From: Pseudobdellovibrionaceae bacterium
GTDB lineage: Bacteria; Bdellovibrionota; Bdellovibrionia; Bdellovibrionales; JAMPXM01
Direction of reading: 5' to 3'
Assembly: GCA_913776405.1 (NCBI GenBank)
Contig: CAJYOV010000658.1
Span: 1 to 6,395 of the forward strand
Length of the DNA stretch: 6,395 bases
Position 1 is the stretch's first letter; each line of letters opens with the position of its first letter. The position numbers and the translations under genes were made by a program. Below the pieces are notes generated by a model that was given only the letters and a program-made list of their open reading frames with translations, was not told where the DNA came from and made no database searches. This document shows, piece by piece, positions 1 through 5,806 of this stretch.

Positions 1-1
1 G

Positions 2-844
2 AAATTTTCCGTAGGCTCGTCACAGCGTCAGGCTGCTACTCGACTCCTGCTTTTAGCTGTGGGCACGCTGCTTTGTTTTCAAAACTGTGCGCCCGCGACG
101 TTCTCGCAAGCGACGAAAGAGCAATCGACAGGCATCGTCTGCGGTGGCGTCACATCGAGCGCGAACTGCAACCCAGACACAAGTAACGTCGTGAGCGAAA
201 TCTATTCGCTTGGAGCCGACGCACGCGCGCTTCACGGCAGCGACGGCGTCGATACCTACTTTACGTACGGCGAAAAAATCCCCGCGACTCTTTTGATGGA
301 TCAAATCTTTATCCCAACGCGTTTGTTCAGCGCAGGCTTCCCAGTCACGAACAGCTTAGGCACGACGTATCTTCAAAACAAAGACGGCGAAGTTTTGATG
401 GAGTATTTCGCGCTCCGCTTGAAGACGAATTTGTCGCTTACAGATAACCAAGGTGCAGGCCTCTATCAGCTTGCGCTTCTCTCAGATGACGGCTCACGAC
501 TTTACCGTCTCGATACGGGCGAGAAAGTCGTCGACAACGATACGACACACTCAACATCACTCGGTTGTGGAAAAACGATTCAACTCGCGGCCGGCCAAAC
601 AATTCCGTTGCAGATCGATTACTATCAAGGGCCCGCTACGCAAATCGCGCTCACACTCATGTGGAGAAAAGTAGCTTCGAGCGATTCAAGCGCGCTGAGC
701 GATCCGCTTTGTGATGTTCAAGGCAATGAGAAGTACTTTGGCGACAACTACGACGACTACTCAGCCGATCATGGCTACGGCCAACTTCTTTCGCGCGGCT
801 GGTCAGCCGTACCGGCCGCAAACTTGAGTCAGGTGAAAAACTAA
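2..844 (+). CDS. PA14-domain exported protein, probable lipoprotein (5' end outside window)
   Basis: The frame is open to the left edge, giving 280 visible residues, so the gene starts upstream. The GTG at 59 is unlikely to be the start because it lies inside a signal peptide: the codons before it read basic residues followed by Leu-rich sequence (RLLLLAVGTLLCFQNC). The candidate lipidated cysteine is at 86-88. Its lipobox is non-canonical (Asn at -1), so lipidation is an inference, export is firmer. The body, about 302-673, matches the PA14 beta-barrel fold: a GLYQLALLSDDGSRLY strand, then VVDND, then a Leu-x-Ala-Gly turn, then IDYYQG, ending in LTLMWRK. PA14 domains generally bind carbohydrate or mediate surface contacts. 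A 55-60 residue tail rich in Asp, Tyr and Gly follows. Four further cysteines after the leader could form disulphides. The ligand cannot be read from the sequence. It converges on the minus-strand gene at 857-1132. Confidence 0.85.
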   Translation, partial: KFSVGSSQRQAATRLLLLAVGTLLCFQNCAPATFSQATKEQSTGIVCGGVTSSANCNPDTSNVVSEIYSLGADARALHGSDGVDTYFTYGEKIPATLLMDQIFIPTRLFSAGFPVTNSLGTTYLQNKDGEVLMEYFALRLKTNLSLTDNQGAGLYQLALLSDDGSRLYRLDTGEKVVDNDTTHSTSLGCGKTIQLAAGQTIPLQIDYYQGPATQIALTLMWRKVASSDSSALSDPLCDVQGNEKYFGDNYDDYSADHGYGQLLSRGWSAVPAANLSQVKN

Positions 845-856
845 GCCGCTGGCGAT

Positions 857-1132
857 TTAGTTCGAGGATTTAGCTGCAGGCTGCTGAGCCAGCGCGCATG
901 TTTGCTGAGTGGCTGCTGGCTTGGCTTGTGCGTTGCGAAGGTCGCTGAAGGCACTCGTTTGCACGGGGCCTGCGAGAATCAGAATGATCCAAGAAACCCA
1001 GGCGATGATGCCCGCCCAGCCGCGAAGACCGTAAGGCTTCGGGCGATCGACGAGAAGACCTTCAGCGGTGTAACTCGCGAGAGCGCGGCTGCGAATTAAG
1101 TAACTGCCCTCGATATTGAGTCGATTTCGCAT
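857..1132 (-). CDS. Small single-pass membrane protein, unknown function
   Basis: This encodes 91 residues and I do not recognise the family. The N-terminal 38 residues are basic (many Arg, plus a Lys), followed by one strongly hydrophobic segment at about residues 39-56 (WAGIIAWVSWIILILAGPV). The C-terminal tail of about 35 residues is rich in Ala and Gln with one Cys. The positive-inside rule suggests a cytoplasmic N-terminus and a periplasmic tail (inference). The ATG at 1132 is preferred over the in-frame GTG at 1183, because an AGGGGA ribosome-binding site lies 6 bases before the ATG, while the GTG has a purine run directly abutting it with no spacer. Codon choice (CGC, CTC, GGC, ATC) resembles the neighbouring genes, which supports a real gene. 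It lies 107 bases downstream of the 703-residue regulator on the same strand and could be cotranscribed with it. Confidence 0.6.
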   Translation of the reverse strand: MRNRLNIEGSYLIRSRALASYTAEGLLVDRPKPYGLRGWAGIIAWVSWIILILAGPVQTSAFSDLRNAQAKPAATQQTCALAQQPAAKSSN

Positions 1133-1138
1133 GATGGA

Positions 1139-1144
1139 TCCCCT
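1139..1144 (-). promoter_or_regulatory. Ribosome-binding site for the 91-residue membrane protein
   Basis: The minus strand reads AGGGGA, ending 6 bases before the ATG at 1132. It is a near match to the Shine-Dalgarno core at a normal spacing, and it is the reason for choosing this ATG over the upstream GTG at 1183. Confidence 0.5.
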
Positions 1145-1239
1145 AGGAGTTGTTTGGTCTAGGTCCACCCCTATCGAAAACACCCCTGAAGTACAAATGA
1201 TTTAGGCCGAAGGACACACTGCGGCCCGTGAGTTCGTAT

Positions 1240-3351
1240 CTAGCGAGCCGACTTTGATTGGACGTAATCTTCGCGGATCCAGGTGCGGATTTTTTTGAGC
1301 ACTTCGTCGGTCACACCGAAGAAGGTGAAGTGGCAAACGTAGCTTGGGACTTTGTCGTTCGTTCTGTCGCAGTGAGAGCAGCGACCGATGACGCCATCCG
1401 CACCGCCGCCGATTTGTGAGCTAAAGAAGCGAATCATCGTGCCGTTCTTGAACGGTGTCGGATGAGAAATCGACAGCCCATACTCAGAGACCTCTAACAT
1501 TTGCGCATCTTTTGCGAGCTTCACATCGAGGGACTGAGTCACAAAGTGTGGAACCTCCGGCTCGCCTCGGGCGATGAATTCATCGACGACTGTCTTCACT
1601 TTGTAAGAGACCATCTTGCGGTCGAGTGGCTTGAACAAGAAATCCGCGATCCCTTTAAGCCGGTAAGTTTCGGGGCGCACGGACGATTTCTCATGAGCCA
1701 TCACAATAATTCGCGGGAACTTTTCACCCCGAACGAAAACCCCGGCTTTCAAGAACATCTCGTGAAGACCATCAATCCACGATTGAAGGTCTTCCGTGCG
1801 AATCAGGTTCGCATCTATAAAGAGCGCGTCGAAGCGGAAGTCTGCGGGGTTTACCTGAGTCGCTTCGTCACTCAAATGCGTGTTTGCAGCTTTCCAGACA
1901 GTTGGCTCCATCTCTTTAAGTTCAACCCGAAGGGTTGGAGTGACGCCCGGTTCTTTGGATGCGTTGAGTGTCGACAGCGCTTCGAGATAATAAACATTCT
2001 TTTGCGCATCGATGAGTCGCAATAGCGCTCGGCCTCTGCCGCCACTTAAGGTAAATGCGTACATCTCTTCGAGTTCATTTCGATCATGCTCACTGAGCTC
2101 CTCGAGCCAAGTTTGCGGCCGCATGATCCACTCTTGTTTGTGCTTTCCGAAGATTTGGTCATTGGGCCCAGACACCGACTCAAACGCTCTCAAAAGCCTC
2201 TCGTCGCCGTCGACAGTGAAAATCAAAGGACCAGCCGTCGTCCATGGGCGCTTGCCCTCTTTGAGTTCAGAAAGATCGACCTGAGAATGGGCGGCACTCG
2301 CTGCGGCCGCAGCCGGCGATGCCTTCGGCTCTTGAAACAACTTGATCAACGTCGCCATGAAGCGCGCGTATGAAAGATAATGTCGAACGTCGACCCCGAC
2401 GTAGTGATCCTTGAGAGCGCTCGAAAGCTCGTGGAAGACAGCTTCATCCATATCGATGACCGCAGCACGCGTAAACGGAATCGCAGGATCAATCGCGGGC
2501 ACTTGGTTTTGCGGCACTCGAAATTTGGGCGGAATCTGACGGTCGCGAACGAACTTTCTCACTTTCAAAAGCTGATCGGCGCGAAGTCCGAAAAAGCCGA
2601 AGTAAACGAGATGCTGCCCCTCGAGGTGAGGATGCGATTCGCTGTAGTAAGCGCGACCCACGATACGTGAGAGATCGCCGTCACCAAAGAGTGTCGAGTG
2701 AATCGAGGCGTAGATGCCGGGCTTGATCGGCGCCGGGTTTCGAATCGCGATCGCGAACTCTGAGATTTCGTCGGCAATCGCGTCTTTTCCGATCTCGATC
2801 GGAAGTTCGACTTTTTGTCGGAACAGGAACGTCGGCTTCAAGCGCGCGACGTTGTCCGCAACGAGCAGCTCTACTTTTTGAAGGAAAACGGATCGATCGA
2901 GCGGCTTAAAGATAAGGTCGTCAATCACTGGCGAACGTAGATCGTCGACACGGAAGTCGCCACCATCGAAGGCCATAAAGAGAATCGACGTTGGAAAGAG
3001 AGAATCCGATCGGCCTTGATCTGCGAGGAGTTTCTTAAACGTCTTCGACCACTCCACGGGGTCAAGATCGCGAGCTTGAAGAAGATCGAGATCGACTATG
3101 AGAAGTCGATAGTACGGCTCAAAGACTTTCGATTTACCGGAGCCAATATCTTCGGCGTCGATAATCGCGTCGTCTTTTTTCTTTTCCGCTGCCGCCATGA
3201 GATCCGCGACATTTTCGGTTTCAATTTTTTTAACGAATGCATCGAACTCAAGGTGAGTTTCTAACTTCACCGTGTCTCCCAGATCCTTCATCCAAGTTTG
3301 GATCTGGTAAGCGAGTCGTTGGTCCGCCGTTAAAACTGCTGCCGTTACCAT
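1240..3351 (-). CDS. Tandem receiver-like/PilZ-like protein with nested PAS-like domain
   Basis: This encodes a 703-residue protein with no signal peptide or membrane segment, so it is probably cytoplasmic. Order seen: receiver-like 1 (about 3-167; LLIVDLD with Asp87, FKPLDR with Lys149), PilZ-like 1 (172-271; EISEFAIAI), first half of receiver-like 2 (294-336), an Ala-rich linker (345-356), a PAS-like segment (about 372-484), second half of receiver-like 2 (505-593; Asp513, FKPLDR with Lys574) and PilZ-like 2 (598-696; EVSEYGLSI). The two modules align in register, with 47 residues from FKPLDR to the E-x-S-E motif in both. PilZ domains classically bind c-di-GMP through RxxxR and (D/N)xSxxG. 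Here only a version of the second motif remains, so c-di-GMP binding is doubtful. Both receivers have Ala (127, 552) where Ser/Thr is usual. The only cysteines (658, 661, 673) cluster in the last domain. There is no output domain for DNA binding or catalysis. The start is supported by AAAGGAG 10 bases upstream. The receiver and PilZ calls are fairly secure by pattern; the PAS call is tentative. Confidence 0.85.
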   Translation of the reverse strand: MVTAAVLTADQRLAYQIQTWMKDLGDTVKLETHLEFDAFVKKIETENVADLMAAAEKKKDDAIIDAEDIGSGKSKVFEPYYRLLIVDLDLLQARDLDPVEWSKTFKKLLADQGRSDSLFPTSILFMAFDGGDFRVDDLRSPVIDDLIFKPLDRSVFLQKVELLVADNVARLKPTFLFRQKVELPIEIGKDAIADEISEFAIAIRNPAPIKPGIYASIHSTLFGDGDLSRIVGRAYYSESHPHLEGQHLVYFGFFGLRADQLLKVRKFVRDRQIPPKFRVPQNQVPAIDPAIPFTRAAVIDMDEAVFHELSSALKDHYVGVDVRHYLSYARFMATLIKLFQEPKASPAAAAASAAHSQVDLSELKEGKRPWTTAGPLIFTVDGDERLLRAFESVSGPNDQIFGKHKQEWIMRPQTWLEELSEHDRNELEEMYAFTLSGGRGRALLRLIDAQKNVYYLEALSTLNASKEPGVTPTLRVELKEMEPTVWKAANTHLSDEATQVNPADFRFDALFIDANLIRTEDLQSWIDGLHEMFLKAGVFVRGEKFPRIIVMAHEKSSVRPETYRLKGIADFLFKPLDRKMVSYKVKTVVDEFIARGEPEVPHFVTQSLDVKLAKDAQMLEVSEYGLSISHPTPFKNGTMIRFFSSQIGGGADGVIGRCSHCDRTNDKVPSYVCHFTFFGVTDEVLKKIRTWIREDYVQSKSAR
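1900..2238 (-). other. PAS-like segment nested inside the second receiver-like domain
   Basis: These bases encode residues 372-484 of the 703-residue protein. The segment begins with GPLIFTVDGDERLLRAF and contains WLEELSEHDRNELEEM, reminiscent of the W-x-x-x-x-HPDDR region of PAS domains. It ends with alternating strand-like segments (GRALLRLIDAQKNVYYLE, then TLRVELKEM). It sits between the second helix and third strand of receiver-like domain 2, at the place where domain 1 has a shorter charged insert (residues 44-78). Relative to module 1, module 2 carries about 133 extra residues here, which fits one PAS-sized domain plus linker. No ligand-binding residues can be assigned. Confidence 0.45.
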
Positions 3352-3361
3352 TTTCGGGGGA

Positions 3362-3368
3362 CTCCTTT
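3362..3368 (-). promoter_or_regulatory. Strong ribosome-binding site for the 703-residue regulator
   Basis: The minus strand reads AAAGGAG, ending 10 bases before the ATG at 3351. It is a near-perfect Shine-Dalgarno sequence with slightly long spacing, and it fixes the start of the gene. Confidence 0.7.
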
Positions 3369-3448
3369 CGACTGATGTCCGTAGGTCCCCTTCAGTTAGC
3401 TTAACCTGAGCTGCAAATGGCGACGAGTCTGGCTTTCGCGACTAGGCC

Positions 3449-5086
3449 TTAGGCGCGAGCTGCTTCGTCCTGCTTTTTCCAGAGGTAATAATCGAAGCCG
3501 CCGTCGTAAGTGAGCAGTTGGTTCTTATCGACCTCAAAGACTCTATTCGCGATCTGGTGCAAGAAGTAGCGATCGTGGCTTACGATGAGCACGGTACCCT
3601 CGAAGTTTTTGATCGCGTCGAGCAAGACTTCGCGTGAAGCGATGTCCAAGTGGTTCGTCGGCTCGTCTAGGATTAACAAGTTAATCGGTTTAGCCAGGAT
3701 CGTAGCGAGGACGATTCGGCTCTTTTCGCCACCTGAAAGAATACGAACTCGTTTTTCTGAATCGTCGCCGGTGAAATTGAACGCACCTAGCAAGTTCTTA
3801 ACGTGACCCATGGTCGCGTTCGGAATGCGTGAGTGAACCTCGTCGTAAATCGTGTTCTCAGGATTTAGGACATCGAGTGAACTTTGGCTGAAGTAGCCAA
3901 CGGTGATGCTGTTACCGACAGTGACCACACCTGATGTCGGGTTCGCTTCACCGACGATACATTTAAGGAGCGTCGACTTACCTGCACCGTTCACGCCGAC
4001 GACAGCGACTTTGTCGAGTCGCTTTACAAGAGCGCTTGCGCCCGAAAAAACGAGCTTTTCGGAGCCATCGTCCTTTTTCCAGATTTTTTTGAGGCCCTCG
4101 ATCTTCACGACTTCGTCGCCGCCGCGAGGTGGCTTCGGGAATTCGAACTGCATGACTTGCTGTTCAGGTGGAATCTCGATCCGTTCGATTTTCTCGAGCT
4201 TCTTCACACGCGATTGCACTTGCGCCGCATGTGAGGCGCGAGCCGCGAAGCGTGCGATGAATTCTTCTTCTTTTGCGAGCATATCTTGCTGACGAGCGTG
4301 CGCCGCGATCAACTGCTCACGACGAACCGAGCGTTCTCGCTCGTAGAAGTCATAGTTGCCACCGTAAGTCGTGATAGTCTTATTCGCGACTTCGACGATC
4401 TTCGTGACGATGTTGTTCATGAATGTGCGGTCGTGGGATGTCATGACGATCGCACCTTTGAAATTCTTCATCCACTCTTCGAGCCAGATGATCGATTCCA
4501 AGTCCAAGTGGTTCGTCGGTTCATCGGCCAGCAAAACATCTGGATTCAGCGTGAGGATCTTCGCGAGCATGATCCGCATCTTCCAACCGCCGGAGAATTC
4601 TTCAACCATGCGGTCGTGATCTTCAGGATGGATACCGAGACCTGTCAGGTTTTCTTTCGCTCGGGTTTCGACATCGTAACCGCCGCGGCTTTCGAATTCG
4701 CCCTGAACCTCACCGTACTTTTCGAGAAGCGCTTGCATGGCGTCGTCTGAGAGTTCGGCTGCGTTCTCGAGCTGCTTTTCCATCTCTTTGAGCGAGTGAG
4801 CGAGGTCGACGACTTTGCCGGCGCCTGACATCACTTCTTCAAGCGCTGAGCGACCCGACATTTCGGCGATATCCTGCGAGAAGTAGCCGATGACCGTTTT
4901 ATCCGGAACGGACACCGTGCCTTCTTCGACGCCTTCTTCTTTCATGATGATTCGGAAGATTGTCGTTTTACCTGCGCCGTTTGGACCGACTAGGCCGATC
5001 TTGTCGCCCGGGTTTACTTGGAAACTGCCGTCGCGGTAGAGAGTTCTCGAGCCATAGCCTTTAGCGATGCCTGATAAATGGATCAC
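3449..5086 (-). CDS. ABC-F family ATPase, probable ribosome-associated translation factor
   Basis: This encodes 545 residues with two ABC nucleotide-binding domains on one chain and no membrane segment, the hallmark of ABC-F proteins, which bind the ribosomal E site or exit region rather than transport. Domain 1: Walker A GPNGAGKT (34-41), Q-loop GYFSQ (67-71), a variant signature FSGGWKMR (164-171), Walker B DVLLADEP (183-190, Glu189), TNHLD (191-195) and switch His218. The charged interdomain linker (about 240-325, including SHAAQVQSRVKKLEKIE) is the part that contacts P-site tRNA in the family. Domain 2: Walker A GVNGAGKS (364-371), GYFSQ (397-401), LSGGE (450-454), LLILDEP (470-476, Glu475), TNHLD and His504. 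All catalytic residues are present, so it should be an active ATPase. It resembles the YheS/YdiF/YkpA branch more than EttA or Uup, and lacks the long C-terminal extension of YheS and Uup. The start is GTG with a loosely spaced AGGA 11 bases upstream; an in-frame TAG at 5126-5128 excludes much extension. Confidence 0.95.
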   Translation of the reverse strand: MIHLSGIAKGYGSRTLYRDGSFQVNPGDKIGLVGPNGAGKTTIFRIIMKEEGVEEGTVSVPDKTVIGYFSQDIAEMSGRSALEEVMSGAGKVVDLAHSLKEMEKQLENAAELSDDAMQALLEKYGEVQGEFESRGGYDVETRAKENLTGLGIHPEDHDRMVEEFSGGWKMRIMLAKILTLNPDVLLADEPTNHLDLESIIWLEEWMKNFKGAIVMTSHDRTFMNNIVTKIVEVANKTITTYGGNYDFYERERSVRREQLIAAHARQQDMLAKEEEFIARFAARASHAAQVQSRVKKLEKIERIEIPPEQQVMQFEFPKPPRGGDEVVKIEGLKKIWKKDDGSEKLVFSGASALVKRLDKVAVVGVNGAGKSTLLKCIVGEANPTSGVVTVGNSITVGYFSQSSLDVLNPENTIYDEVHSRIPNATMGHVKNLLGAFNFTGDDSEKRVRILSGGEKSRIVLATILAKPINLLILDEPTNHLDIASREVLLDAIKNFEGTVLIVSHDRYFLHQIANRVFEVDKNQLLTYDGGFDYYLWKKQDEAARA

Positions 5087-5097
5087 GCCTGATTTCG

Positions 5098-5101
5098 TCC
5101 T
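5098..5101 (-). promoter_or_regulatory. Weak ribosome-binding site for the ABC-F gene
   Basis: The minus strand has AGGA 11 bases before the GTG at 5086. Both the short match and the long spacing, with a GTG start, suggest modest translation initiation. No better candidate is visible between this site and the in-frame TAG at 5126-5128. Confidence 0.35.
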
Positions 5102-5162
5102 GGATAAGGTTTGGAAGGCTTGAACCTACCCGAGGACGCCTTGAAAATCCAGGCTAGAGACG

Positions 5163-5202
5163 CTCCAAAAGCAGAAGAGCCAAGGCATTTAGCCCTGGCT
5201 CT
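5163..5202 (-). terminator. Rho-independent terminator after the 138-residue membrane protein
   Basis: An inverted repeat lies 29 bases past the stop codon of the minus-strand gene at 5232-5648. Positions 5176-5182 pair with 5196-5202 (7 bp), then one mismatch, then 5184-5186 pair with 5192-5194, closing a 5-base loop. On the minus strand the stem is followed by a moderately T-rich run, CTCTTCTGCTTTT. The run is interrupted, so termination may be partial. On the plus strand no T-run follows, so the element acts for minus-strand transcripts. It separates the membrane-protein gene from the ABC-F gene. Confidence 0.6.
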
Positions 5203-5231
5203 CAAACGAAACGCTTAAGTTCGGCTGCGAC

Positions 5232-5648
5232 TTATCGAATCCACGTGATGATTTGAGCTGCGCCCAAGATCACACCCAAGCAGACCGCCACAAACATGAA
5301 TGTTCTCAGGCGTTCAAAAAGCTGAATCAAACGCTGCTTCGATTCGTTTTCTTCGAAAGAGTATACGGCTGAAGCCAGTCGCACGAAATGATAAGCCAAG
5401 ACCGCCACGATCGCGGCGACAAAAACAGACCGCGTGAGATTCTCGACATGGGGTTGTGGATAAAGATGTTCAGCAAGGATGCTGACGATGTAGATGCCCG
5501 AGAAAACAGCCCCAAGCTGGCAGACGCGGCGAAGAAGAGACAGGTGCGGGCGCGCCTCTGGCACGCTCACGCGTTCGATGACACGGCGATCGCGTTCACG
5601 ATCGCTGCCGGTCCGGCGCTCTGACTCTTCAATCTTTGGTTCGCCCAT
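5232..5648 (-). CDS. Three-helix integral membrane protein, unknown function
   Basis: This encodes 138 residues; I do not recognise the family. The first 35 residues are very hydrophilic and dominated by Glu, Arg and Asp, with no signal peptide. Three hydrophobic segments follow, at about residues 41-60 (QLGAVFSGIYIVSILAEHLY), 74-96 (VFVAAIVAVLAYHFVRLASAV) and 117-136 (FMFVAVCLGVILGAAQIITW). A short charged stretch with Glu-Glu-Asn-Glu and Lys-Gln-Arg separates helices 2 and 3. The charged N-terminus and the basic residues near helix 1 suggest it stays cytoplasmic (inference). The ATG has a purine-rich AAAAGGGG upstream, but with only 4 bases of spacing. It sits between two ABC-F ATPase genes on the same strand, 158 bases from the upstream one and separated from the downstream one by a terminator, so a functional link to either is unproven. 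Confidence 0.75.
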   Translation of the reverse strand: MGEPKIEESERRTGSDRERDRRVIERVSVPEARPHLSLLRRVCQLGAVFSGIYIVSILAEHLYPQPHVENLTRSVFVAAIVAVLAYHFVRLASAVYSFEENESKQRLIQLFERLRTFMFVAVCLGVILGAAQIITWIR

Positions 5649-5652
5649 GCTG

Positions 5653-5660
5653 CCCCTTTT
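5653..5660 (-). promoter_or_regulatory. Ribosome-binding site for the three-helix membrane protein
   Basis: The minus strand reads AAAAGGGG, ending 4 bases before the ATG at 5648. The purine run is a reasonable Shine-Dalgarno match, but the spacing is shorter than usual. No alternative in-frame start nearby is better placed. Confidence 0.4.
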
Positions 5661-5790
5661 CGAGATGCGGATTCAATCTGCTCTTCGGAAACTTCGCGCT
5701 TCAGATAAAGACGAAAGTCCTCGGAGTCAGAGAATCAAAGCTAGCTTCGGTGAGCACGGGCCTAGAGCGGCAGAGCGTTTCAATTTGAGA

Positions 5791-5804
5791 CAGCCAGATG
5801 GCTG
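5791..5804 (-). other. Short perfect hairpin directly after the uup stop codon
   Basis: CAGCCA at 5791-5796 and TGGCTG at 5799-5804 form a perfect inverted repeat that starts 2 bases after the stop codon of the minus-strand uup gene. In RNA it would fold as a 4-5 bp stem with a small loop. No T-run follows on the minus strand, so this is not a canonical rho-independent terminator. It could be a 3'-end processing or stabilising hairpin, or chance. Confidence 0.35.
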
Positions 5805-5806
5805 AC

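Noticed and set aside
59..61. GTG as the start of the PA14 gene
   Set aside because: The frame stays open to the window edge and the codons before it complete a signal-peptide pattern, so this GTG is internal to the leader.
847..894. Inverted repeat CGCTGGC / GCCAGCG between the two convergent genes
   Set aside because: The 7-bp arms are perfect, but the 34-base spacer and absence of a T-run on either strand make it a poor terminator, and most of it lies within the minus-strand coding sequence.
1133..1183. N-terminal extension of the 91-residue protein from the GTG at 1183
   Set aside because: The GTG has no properly spaced ribosome-binding site, while the internal ATG at 1132 has AGGGGA at 6 bases.
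1204..1227. GGCCG / CGGCC hairpin after the regulator gene
   Set aside because: It has only a 5-bp stem with a 12-base loop and no T-run after it on the minus strand, so it is not a convincing terminator.
1501..2025. Plus-strand open frame of 174 codons opposite the regulator gene
   Set aside because: It lies wholly antisense to the well-supported 703-residue gene, has no family pattern, and is a typical shadow frame. The same applies to the other plus-strand frames opposite 1240-3351, 3449-5086 and 5232-6395.
5649..5806. Possible promoter (CTGACT, 17 bases, TATCTG) before the three-helix membrane protein
   Set aside because: Only about half of the consensus positions match, which is expected by chance in a gap this size.
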